A DNA stretch of 64,000 nt, from the NCBI GenBank assembly GCA_963664045.2, contig CAXXGT010000015.1, positions 124,001-188,000 of the forward strand. The letters are read 5' to 3'. The translations under genes were made by a program, and so were the position numbers. Every line of letters starts with the position of its first letter. Positions within the stretch are counted from its first letter, which is position 1. This stretch comes from JAPPHA01 sp963664045 (GTDB lineage: Bacteria > Pseudomonadota > Alphaproteobacteria > Rhodobacterales > Rhodobacteraceae). The notes beneath the pieces were generated by a model. It saw only the letters and a list, made by a program, of their open reading frames with translations, was not told the origin of the DNA and searched no databases. Shown here piece after piece: positions 57,209 through 64,000 of this stretch.

Positions 57209-58312
57209 TCACCAGATCCTTTCGGCGGCTTCCACCACGAGATCGAGTTTTCGCCGCTGGTCGTCGACCGAGATGGCATTGCCCTCTTCGGTCGAGGCAA
57301 AACCGCACTGCGGCGCGATTCCCAGCTGGTCGGGGTCGGCAAAGCGGGTGGCTTCGTCAACCTGCCTCTTAAGGTCGTCGAGGTCCTCGAGCTCCCCGGT
57401 CTTGGTCGTGATGAATCCCAGCATGACCCTCTGTTTGCCGGAACTGAGGAACCTGAGGGGTTCGAGCCCGCCGGCGCGGTCGGTGTCATATTCCATGAAG
57501 AAAATATCGACACCTGTTCGATTGAAGACAGTATCCGCCACCGGATCATACGCGCCGTCCGCTGCGTGGGTCGACTTGAAGTTGCCACGGCACATGTGCA
57601 TGCCGATGGTCAGGTCATCCGGGCGATCCTTGATGGCTTCGTGCATCATCCACGCGTATCGGTCGATCAGCCAGTCCGGGTCCTGGCCGATCCTTTCCTT
57701 GGCCGCCCTGTGTTGAGGGTCGCAGAGGTAGGCGAAAAAGATGTCGTCGAGCTGCAGGTAGCGGCAACCAGCCTCGTAAAACCTGGTGACTGCTTTCCGG
57801 TATGTCGCGGCAATGTCTGAAAACAGGACGTCGGGCTCGGTGTAGACGTCACGGTTGATGTCGTCCGGGTCGACGCGAAAATGGCAGCAACTTGGCCCGG
57901 GTATGCTGATCTTTGGCATCAGGTCCGTGTGTTCGGCAACAAAGCGAAAGTGATCAAGCATGGGGTGATCGTCCGGGAAATCCAGTTTCCCGGTTATCGT
58001 CGGAAAGATTGGAGGTAACGTGGCGCCAGCGAAAGCCACGCCTTCGTCACGTTCCACCAGATCAAGGCCGTCCAGCATCCCCATGAAATCGTAATGCCAG
58101 AACGAGCGGCGCGCTTCTCCATCCGTAATGGACTCGAGCCCCGCCTCGACCTGCATCGCGATGAGCCCTGGAATCTCGGCGTCCTCGACGGATTTCAATT
58201 CATCGTCGTCGATCAATCCCAGTTCATGCCGATGCCTTGCATGCGCAACCGCCGGGGGCCTGAGCAAACTCCCGACGTGGTCAGCGCGAAAGGGGGGTAA
58301 AGGACGTGTCAT
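57209..58312 (-). CDS. MetE C-terminal-like methyltransferase (cobalamin-independent methionine synthase II family)
   Basis: A 367-residue TIM-barrel protein. It opens PPFRADHVGSLLRPPAV, a sub-family different from the gene at 15576. It has CRYLQLDDIFFAYL, then probable zinc ligands in IGMHMCRGNFKS, FFMEYDTDRAG (Glu) and QCGFASTEEGN (Cys). The start is ATG 58312; the 20 residues read upstream are not family-like. Stand-alone, so methyl donor and acceptor are undetermined. Confidence 0.78.
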   Translation of the reverse strand: MTRPLPPFRADHVGSLLRPPAVAHARHRHELGLIDDDELKSVEDAEIPGLIAMQVEAGLESITDGEARRSFWHYDFMGMLDGLDLVERDEGVAFAGATLPPIFPTITGKLDFPDDHPMLDHFRFVAEHTDLMPKISIPGPSCCHFRVDPDDINRDVYTEPDVLFSDIAATYRKAVTRFYEAGCRYLQLDDIFFAYLCDPQHRAAKERIGQDPDWLIDRYAWMMHEAIKDRPDDLTIGMHMCRGNFKSTHAADGAYDPVADTVFNRTGVDIFFMEYDTDRAGGLEPLRFLSSGKQRVMLGFITTKTGELEDLDDLKRQVDEATRFADPDQLGIAPQCGFASTEEGNAISVDDQRRKLDLVVEAAERIW

Positions 58313-58509
58313 GATGACCTCGGTTGTTCGTTTCGAAGCCGACATGTTCGTACGCACCGAATGCCGTGTCAATCATGCGGATTTCGCATTGGAATTCGGG
58401 ATTCGATGTCACCCGGTTGCGGGACGTGAACCGAGCGCGAAAGTCCGGTTTGCCAAGAGGATACCGCGTCACCGCGATATTTTCTTCGCGCCCCGGAACC
58501 GTCCGGGTT

Positions 58510-60863
58510 CTTTCAACAGGACACGGTTGACTCGGTATCGGTGACGTCGTATTCGCGGTTCCATGAGAATCGGACTTCGACACTACACTGCCGGGACGGT
58601 CGACTGGCTGAAGGCGACGCTCGGCACCGGGGACTGTACCCGGACTTCACTGGCTCGGGAGCTTTGCGAGCGCGAGGACTGGCGGAACGCGAAGGGAGAG
58701 CTGTGCCTCGCCTCGGCCCGTGCTGTCCTTCCGAAGCTGTCCTCGGCCCTCGGCCTTTCCCTGCCGGAGGCACGCCCGATGGGTTCGATCGGTGCGGGGT
58801 CCCTGGCTCCGTCGCTGGATTACCCGGACAGGGTGCTGTCGTGTTCTCTTGACGATCTCGGCGAGATCAGCGTGGTTCCGGTTGCCGATGCGGAGAAGAG
58901 CCTGGCGCGGTCGATGATGGCGTCGCACCATCCCGAAGGCGATGCCGCCTGTCCTGGCGGGCGCATCCGCTACTGGCTCCGTTCGTCCGAACACGGCATT
59001 CTCGGCGGCCTGACTGCCGGCGCCGCCTCCTGGCACCACAAGGCGCGCGATCTCCACATCGGCTGGTCGCAGGCGGCCCGGGACGCCAATATCGGGCGCG
59101 TTGTCAACAACGATCGGTTCCTGATCCTTCCCGGGGTTCGCGTCTACGGGCTTGCGTCGCTGGCGCTGGCGCTGTTCCGCGACCGCGTTGCGGACGACTG
59201 GGAGGGGCGCTACGGTGTCCGCCCGGAACTGGCCTACAGCTACGTGGGGCCGGAGCACACGGGCGCCAGCTATCGTGCGGCGGGCTGGACGTGCTGCAAG
59301 GAGCCGGCATCGGGCAAGGATCCGGGGCCGAGGCTCCGGGTGTACGTGAAGCCGCTGTCGGCGGGATGGCGGGAGGTTCTCGGACGTGAGCCGGAAAGGG
59401 TGATCGGCGGCGGCCCGCCTCTCGTTGCAAGGGAGGATCCGACATGGGCGGAGCGCGAATACGGGCGGAGCGCCCACAGCGACGCGCGCGTGCGCGAACG
59501 TCTGGTGATGATGGGCGGGGCCTGGTGCGCGCGTCCGGGAGCGCCGCTTCCGGTGATCTTTCCCGGCGAGGCGGAGCAGAAGGCGGCGTACAGGTTCCTG
59601 TCCAATCCGAGGATCGGCGTGCGGGACATTCTTGAGCCCCACCAGGAGGCGATGGCCGAGCGCTGCCGCAGGCAGCCCGTCGTGCTCGCGGTGCAGGACA
59701 CGACGATGGTGAACTACACCGGGCTGAAGGCGACGGAGGGTCTTGTCGACATCGGCGGCGGCGGTTCCGGCAGCACGGGGCTCGCGGCCCATGTCGGCGT
59801 CGCCTTCAGCGAGGGCGGCTGCGCGCTGGGGGTCTTCCATCTCGATGCCGACTTCCGCGCGGTGGAGAAAGGGACGGCGGTGGAAGGCGAGGAAAGCGGA
59901 CGCTGGCTGGACGGTCTCGGCAAGGCTGCCGAGTTGGCGTCCGCCTGTCCGCGGACCCGCGTGGTGAACCTCTGCGACCGGGAGGGCGACATGTGGGCGC
60001 TGCTGTCGGAAGGCTGCGCCTCTGCCGGTGCTCCTGACGGCAGCGGACTTCTGGTCCGTGCCAGCCGTTCGACCAGGCGGCGGGTCTTCACGGCGGACGG
60101 TGGGCTGGAGGACCTGTTCGAACACACGGCCGGGCTCGATGTCGTGGCTGCGAAGAGGATCGACATCGAGGCCTGCGGCGGGCCTCGGAAGCGCACGGGC
60201 CGCAAGGGCGTGAAGCTCGAACTGCGGGCCGGGTTCGTCGATCTCGTCCCGCCCGTCGACCTGGCGAAGGACACGCGGCCCCTGCGCATGCTCGCTGTGC
60301 GCGTCCTGGAGAAGACGCCGCCGAAAGGAAAGGAACCGCTCGACTGGCTGCTCCTGACCACCGAGGGCGACCCGACGGAGCAGAACGCGCTCCGCATCGC
60401 GGAATGGTACGAGAAGAGATGGCTGATCGAGGAGTATTTCGCCGCCGTCAAAACCGGGACGCGGATCAAGGACCGCAGGCTCAACGCCGCCGACGACCTC
60501 CGCCGGTGCCTCGCCTTCGACGCCATCACCGCCTGCACCGTCATGTCCGTCGAGCGCCTCGCGCGGTCCGCGCCGGACACGCCGGCAAAGACCGTCGTCC
60601 ATGTGGACGAGATCCATGTCCTCGCCGTGCACATGGCGAAGCCGAACCACCGGAAACAGCGCGGCCCGCCAGACCCTGACCAGGCGATCGCGGAGTTCGC
60701 GGTCAACACCGCGCGCCTCGCCGGATTCATCCCGTCGAAGCGCCAGCCCCTGCCGGGCACAAGAAAGCTCTGGGAAGGATACCTGATCCTGTCACTCTTC
60801 GTCGAAAACTACCGGGCCATAAGGGATTACGCAAACGCCGAGTCAACAGTGTACCATTGAAAG
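58510..60863 (+). mobile_element. IS4-type insertion sequence with DruA-fused transposase, TIRs and 9-bp TSD
   Basis: The left terminus CTTTCAACAGGACACG plus GTTGACTCGG (58510-58535) is mirrored at the right end, which read inward is CTTTCAATGGTACACT plus GTTGACTCGG (60863-60838). GTCCGGGTT is duplicated directly outside (58501-58509 and 60864-60872), giving a 9-bp TSD as for IS50-like elements. The 2354-bp element inserted between the MetE-like and CFA genes and broke no gene. Confidence 0.88.
58563..60860 (+). CDS. IS4-family transposase with N-terminal DruA/DUF4338-like domain
   Basis: A 765-residue protein, about 300 longer than normal IS4 transposases. Residues ~20-280 are DruA/DUF4338-like: SLARELCEREDWRNAKGE, GRIRYWLRSSEHGILGGLTAGAASW, HIGWSQAARDANIGRVVNNDRFLILPGVRVYGLASLALALFRDRV, HTGASYRAAGWTCC. 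The remainder is a Tn5-like DDE enzyme: EAEQKAAYRFLSNPRIGVRDILEPHQEA, AVQDTTMVNYTGLKATEGL (Asp), VVNLCDREGDMWALL (Asp) and YEKRWLIEEYFAAVKTGTRIKDRRL (YREK-like Glu). The frame is intact and the IS looks recent. Confidence 0.88.
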   Translation: MRIGLRHYTAGTVDWLKATLGTGDCTRTSLARELCEREDWRNAKGELCLASARAVLPKLSSALGLSLPEARPMGSIGAGSLAPSLDYPDRVLSCSLDDLGEISVVPVADAEKSLARSMMASHHPEGDAACPGGRIRYWLRSSEHGILGGLTAGAASWHHKARDLHIGWSQAARDANIGRVVNNDRFLILPGVRVYGLASLALALFRDRVADDWEGRYGVRPELAYSYVGPEHTGASYRAAGWTCCKEPASGKDPGPRLRVYVKPLSAGWREVLGREPERVIGGGPPLVAREDPTWAEREYGRSAHSDARVRERLVMMGGAWCARPGAPLPVIFPGEAEQKAAYRFLSNPRIGVRDILEPHQEAMAERCRRQPVVLAVQDTTMVNYTGLKATEGLVDIGGGGSGSTGLAAHVGVAFSEGGCALGVFHLDADFRAVEKGTAVEGEESGRWLDGLGKAAELASACPRTRVVNLCDREGDMWALLSEGCASAGAPDGSGLLVRASRSTRRRVFTADGGLEDLFEHTAGLDVVAAKRIDIEACGGPRKRTGRKGVKLELRAGFVDLVPPVDLAKDTRPLRMLAVRVLEKTPPKGKEPLDWLLLTTEGDPTEQNALRIAEWYEKRWLIEEYFAAVKTGTRIKDRRLNAADDLRRCLAFDAITACTVMSVERLARSAPDTPAKTVVHVDEIHVLAVHMAKPNHRKQRGPPDPDQAIAEFAVNTARLAGFIPSKRQPLPGTRKLWEGYLILSLFVENYRAIRDYANAESTVYH

Positions 60864-60984
60864 GTCCGGGTTGCTCCGAAATCGATTTCTTCAGGGTTTC
60901 GGTTGACCATGAATGGCGATTTTCGGAAAACGCGCATGCGTGTTATCGATATTTCGGCGAAAATTGCACAGGAGGGGTACATCT

Positions 60985-62196
60985 GTGTGGAAGTCGATTT
61001 TCAGGTCAGTTTCCGAACGGATTATTCGCAAGGGAACACTCAAGGTTGTTTTCCCGGACAATTCTTCGTTCGAGGTCGGCGATTCGACGGGCTCGCCCGT
61101 GACAATCCGAATTCACGCATCAAACGTGGTTCGGAAGTGCGTACTCAATGGCGAACTGGCCTTCGGTGAGGCTTACATGAATGAGACCATGACTGTCGAT
61201 GGCGACGACATTTATGGCTTTCTCGACCTTGTTACCCGGAATCTCGAAGGCGCCGAAGACGTGCTCTACCGGCAAATCCTCTATCGCTTCCGCATACTCA
61301 CCAGATACCTGACCCAGTTCAATCCTATCAGCCGGGCGCACCGGAACGTTGCGCACCATTATGACCTGTCGAACGACTTCTATTCCCAGTTTCTTGACCA
61401 GGACTGGCAATACAGTTGCGCGTATTTCCCACGGCCCGACATGACCCTTGAAGAGGCGCAGGCTGCCAAGAAACGGCACATTGCAGGAAAGCTGCTGCTG
61501 GAGCCGGGAATGAAGGTCCTGGATATAGGCTGCGGATGGGGAGGCATGGGGCTCACGCTGGCCGACGACCACGGCGCGTTGGTGGAAGGCATAACGCTTT
61601 CGACAGAACAGCAGGCGCTGGCAATGAGCAGGGTCAGGGAACGAAACCTGGAGGATAGGGCAGACTTCAGGATTTGCGACTATCGGAAAGTCGAAGGCCA
61701 GTTCGACAGGATCGTGTCGGTCGGGATGTTCGAGCACGTCGGCACGCCGCACTACCGGCGGTTTTTCCGTGACATGCGGCGCCTGCTCAATCGAGACGGT
61801 GTCGCGCTCTTGCACACGATCGGACGCCTCGACGTACCGGGAACCACGAACCCCTGGATCCAGAAGTACATTTTTCCGGGAGGCTATGTTCCGGCCCTGT
61901 CGGAAGTGATGACGGCGATCGAAAAGGAAGGGCTCTCTGTCACTGACATCGAGATTTGGCAGCTCCATTATGCGGAAACCCTTCGGTGCTGGCGGCGAAG
62001 ATTCGAAAACAATCTGGATGCAGTCAAAGAGATGTTCGACGACCGTTTTTGCCGGATGTGGAGATATTACCTGGCGGCCTGTGAGGTGACCTTCAGGAAT
62101 CGGACACAGGTCGTGTTTCAGATCCAGATCACGCGTAACAAGAATCTGCTGCCCGCGAGTAGAAAGTACATGTACGCCCTCGGTGAACAGGCGTAG
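60985..62196 (+). CDS. Cyclopropane-fatty-acyl-phospholipid synthase family methyltransferase
   Basis: A 403-residue SAM-dependent enzyme. The start is GTG 60985, with AGGAGGGG 7 nt before it; the longer open frame upstream is not family-like. The lipid-binding N-terminal region (YMNETMTVDGDDIYGFLDLV) precedes NVAHHYDLSNDFYSQFLDQDWQYSCAYF, the SAM site KVLDIGCGWGGMGLTL, and GMFEHVGTPHYRRFFRDMRRLL. C-terminal HYAETLRCWRRRFENN is the catalytic-region signature. Family members methylenate unsaturated acyl chains of membrane phospholipids. The promoter region was left intact by the adjacent IS. Confidence 0.9.
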   Translation: MWKSIFRSVSERIIRKGTLKVVFPDNSSFEVGDSTGSPVTIRIHASNVVRKCVLNGELAFGEAYMNETMTVDGDDIYGFLDLVTRNLEGAEDVLYRQILYRFRILTRYLTQFNPISRAHRNVAHHYDLSNDFYSQFLDQDWQYSCAYFPRPDMTLEEAQAAKKRHIAGKLLLEPGMKVLDIGCGWGGMGLTLADDHGALVEGITLSTEQQALAMSRVRERNLEDRADFRICDYRKVEGQFDRIVSVGMFEHVGTPHYRRFFRDMRRLLNRDGVALLHTIGRLDVPGTTNPWIQKYIFPGGYVPALSEVMTAIEKEGLSVTDIEIWQLHYAETLRCWRRRFENNLDAVKEMFDDRFCRMWRYYLAACEVTFRNRTQVVFQIQITRNKNLLPASRKYMYALGEQA

Positions 62197-62470
62197 CCTT
62201 CGGGAAACGCCTCCGGCCACGACACCTGCGGTTGACTGCATCGACGACAGCACTGGTTGAACCAGCGCGGCAGAGGGCAAGCTGTCCTGAAGTCAGCCGT
62301 TTGCCGAAATGGCAATATTCCCGATTCCCGAACTTGGGCAAATCCGCTAACGGGCGGCTTTTTGGCAATACGACAGGTGGACGATTTGACTGGGCAATCG
62401 AAAACGCCCGAGTTTTGCGGGTGCGGTCGATGAGCGGTTGGACGGCAGACGGGCCAGTCCGGTTCTGATC
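62197..62470. other. Intergenic region after the CFA-type gene
   Basis: No gene recognised in ~270 bases up to the transposon right-end relic. Confidence 0.3.
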
Positions 62471-62676
62471 GGCCAGGCGGTGACGGTGACGTCAAAGGCT
62501 GAAATGACATCCTGACAGGGGGAAAAAAGTCAATCAAGAACCCGCCCTCCGAGCAGGACCAGTGACCAGTCCGGGGAACCCTCCAGTCAGATCAGCGCAA
62601 AGTGGGAAGAACCGTCCCAAACCGAGCGAAACAACGCAGGAAATTCGCGCCAATCCAAATCGACAAACAACGCCCC
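62471..62676 (+). repeat. Solo right end of a Toprim-carrying Tn7-like transposon (relic D)
   Basis: From CCAGGCGGTGACGGTGACGTCAAAGG the sequence follows the 33356-33552 right end, including AATGACATCCTGAC, GTGGGAAGAACCGTCCC and CGCCAATCC, but with small deletions that break the Toprim frame. It ends GACAAACAAC with G where the others have A. No left end or core genes are nearby. It abuts the metallophosphatase remnant, so the lost transposon probably inserted in that gene. Confidence 0.7.
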
Positions 62677-62678
62677 GG

Positions 62679-62900
62679 ATCATGGTGACGCACGACGCGC
62701 CCGCAGACGCCATCCGGGCACTGTTCCCGGGCGCCCGGGTTCGCCGGCCCATGTGGCGGACGATGCAGGCGCTGGGCGCGATGTTCGAAAATCACCAGCC
62801 GGATCTCTGGATCTTCGGCCACTGGCACCGCTCGGCGGGTGCCGTCGTGGATGGCAAGCGGTTCCAATGCCTTGGCGAACTCCGGACCTGTTCGGTGATA
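62679..62900 (+). pseudogene. Metallophosphatase C-terminal remnant
   Basis: RIMVTHDAPADAIRALFPGARVRRPMWRTMQALGAMFENHQPDLWIFGHWHRSAGAVVDGKRFQCLGEL is the end of a calcineurin-like phosphoesterase. GHWH provides metal ligands and THDAP another. The N-terminal half with the DxH and GDxxDR motifs is absent; the fragment begins right at the transposon end relic. Confidence 0.65.
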
Positions 62901-63035
62901 CGTCGCGAGGGCCGGCCGGCCAGGCTGTCCGCCGGCCCTCCCACGACCGCCGAAGTTTTACCGTGCATTTCAACACGGATTGTCGTATTACCTGTGTAGA
63001 ATGAGAGAATGGTTTTCTCAAATTGAGGTGCTTAA

Positions 63036-63401
63036 ATGAATAAACGTAAACGGATTATTCCTGAATGGTTTAAACCCGGGCTCTACGGTGCCGTAGTCGG
63101 TGCCGTCGCGCTCGCGCTCGTCGGCTTCACATGGGGAGGATGGGTAACCGCCGGCACGGCCGAGAAACTGGCGTCCGAACAGGCGCGGACCGCTGTCGTC
63201 TCCGCCCTGGCACCGATCTGTCTCGAGCAATCCCGCCAAGACCCGGAAGTCGAGGCATTGCTTACCGAGTTGAAGGACACCAGCAGCTATCAGCGCCGCG
63301 ACATGCTGATAGAAACCGGCTGGGCCACGATGCCGGGCTCAAGCGACCCTGATCGGGACGTTGTGATTGCGTGCCTGCAGCTTCTGGCGGCGCATTTCTA
63401 A
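63036..63401 (+). CDS. Conserved small membrane-anchored protein of unknown function
   Basis: A 121-residue protein. A basic N-terminus (MNKRKRIIPEWFKPGLYG) leads into a membrane segment (AVVGAVALALVGFTWGGWV, about 19-37). A soluble part with two Cys (APICLEQSRQDPEVEALL, VIACLQLLAAHF) follows. GAGGTG lies 6 nt before the ATG. TWGGWVTAGTAEKLA recurs in unnamed alphaproteobacterial proteins, from memory of the family. Topology would be anchor plus periplasmic domain. Confidence 0.7.
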   Translation: MNKRKRIIPEWFKPGLYGAVVGAVALALVGFTWGGWVTAGTAEKLASEQARTAVVSALAPICLEQSRQDPEVEALLTELKDTSSYQRRDMLIETGWATMPGSSDPDRDVVIACLQLLAAHF

Positions 63402-63554
63402 CCGTTTTGCCTGATCGTTCCCGTGGAGCGGTCTTCCGAAACCCAATGACACCTGTTTCGCTTGCCACGGCTCCGGGTCTTTGAACGGCGTGGGAATGGC
63501 CAGAAGCCGGTCGGGATCGTCCAGCGCCGGGCCGCCCTGTTTCCTGACTTCCAT
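63339..63554 (-). CDS. Possible small soluble protein, unknown
   Basis: A 71-residue frame starting MEVRKQGGPALDDPDRLLAIPTPFKDPEPWQAKQVSLGFGRPLHGNDQAKRLEM. The ATG at 63554 has GGAG 8 nt upstream and composition is protein-like. It overlaps the convergent 63036 gene by 63 nt, which lowers confidence. No family recognised. Confidence 0.35.
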   Translation of the reverse strand: MEVRKQGGPALDDPDRLLAIPTPFKDPEPWQAKQVSLGFGRPLHGNDQAKRLEMRRQKLQARNHNVPIRVA

Positions 63555-63639
63555 GTCGTTCTCTCCTTCTCGGTGGTAATCGACAATTTCCACATTCATC
63601 GGCCCGGGACTTCCCCTGGCCCTTGATTCACTCCCCCGG

Positions 63640-64000
63640 CACGCTTGGGGACAACGTCCCGATGTGCAATCCCGAACACGCTGAACTCCGGAACTGAACC
63701 ACGCGGTCGGATGGACATCCATGAGGGCGATCAGCCCCACCTTGCGCGTCTGCAGCCCCGAACGAATCAGTTCGACCAGGACCCCCCGACCTGGGAACCT
63801 GGAAGCGGTGCTGAACAAGAAAATCAACGCAGCGCTCGAACATCTGCCGCGGTTTCAGGTGAATCCGCGCCAACGCGGCGATTTCGATGGATCTGAAAAA
63901 ATGCCCGATATGGAGCACGGCCGCCGAGGATGCCTGATGCAAGCCTGTATCGATGACAGCATGAGTGATGGCCGGGTCCTGGTTTTCGGGGACTGATCGC
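63640..64000 (-). pseudogene. Tn3-family transposase N-terminal (DUF4158-like) remnant, frameshifted, running off the window
   Basis: Reading inward from the window end on the minus strand: SAAVLHIGHFFRSIEIAALARIHLKPRQMFERCVDFLVQHRFQVPRS, then after a frame change near 63790 GVLVELIRSGLQTRKVGLIALMDVHPTAW. This resembles the DUF4158 region of Tn3-type TnpA proteins, where a helical domain of that pattern (A-IF-RCVDFL--RRIQVP, LT-LIR-GLNARK-EL-ALIDAHL) occurs. At least one frameshift is present, so it is decayed. Confidence 0.4.

Noticed and set aside
58647..60650. A 667-codon minus-strand frame within the DruA-IS4 element
   Set aside because: Antisense to the intact transposase; low-complexity composition.

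Overview
The window looks like chromosomal DNA of a GC-rich alphaproteobacterium (Rhodospirillales-like is my best guess). Pointers are a long 1160-residue PutA, gltB-gltD, a rpmH-rnpA-yidD cluster, an Anbu proteasome-like operon, and UgpC-type ABC and SDR genes. About a third of the window is mobile DNA, and many neighbouring genes are broken, so the genome seems to be under heavy insertion-sequence pressure.

Layout. 1-8.3 kb: TPP-enzyme 3' end, sensor kinase, FAD disulfide oxidoreductase coupled to a TVP38/DedA membrane protein, dehydrogenase remnant, KduD-like SDR, GST. 9-9.8 kb: rpmH-rnpA-yidD, then an ISKra4-type IS with a 9-bp target duplication (TSD). 11.7-17.7 kb: putA, a MetE-like gene and a cupin gene, all on the minus strand. 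17.9-19.8 kb: transposase and nnrS remnants plus the 5' part of an IS4-family transposase gene. 19,842-33,552: a 13.7-kb composite transposon. 33.5-36.1 kb: the 3' part of the same IS4 gene, IS scraps and a second ISKra4-type IS with TSD. 36.2-42.3 kb: gltB-gltD. 42.8-48.2 kb: a catabolic or transport cluster (ABC ATPase, two NTF2-like genes, HisD-like dehydrogenase, SDR). 48.4-50.6 kb: IS630 transposase, a small IS200/IS605-like relic, antitoxin and AbiEii remnants. 50.8-56.9 kb: P450, the four-gene Anbu cluster and a MazEF-like pair. 57.2-62.2 kb: MetE-like gene, an IS4-type element with a DruA-like fusion, CFA-synthase-like gene. 62.4-64 kb: another transposon right end, metallophosphatase and Tn3-like remnants, small genes.

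The main finding is a family of Tn7/Mu-like transposons. Element B (24,811-29,139) appears complete. It has TGTTG ends, a 5-bp TSD (CACGC), and an operon of a zinc-ribbon protein, a DDE transposase with Mu-type C-terminus, an ExeA/TniB-like ATPase and a Toprim/DUF3991-like protein. It splits a wHTH-Fic gene that rejoins perfectly, in frame, when the element is removed. The larger composite (19,842-33,552) has TGT...ACA ends and the 5-bp TSD TCTAC, and it splits an IS4-family transposase gene that also rejoins in frame. Its left arm is an internally deleted relative in which the transposase N-terminus is fused in frame to the Toprim protein. Its right arm is a second partial Toprim copy. The cargo includes a DruA-fused ISAs1-type transposase, the Fic gene (with B inside it), a TnpB element and a broken OLD-like ATPase. 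A further right-end relic lies at 62.47-62.68 kb. Using a Toprim protein as the fourth core gene, and carrying Fic and OLD-type defence-like cargo, does not match any Tn7-like element I know well.
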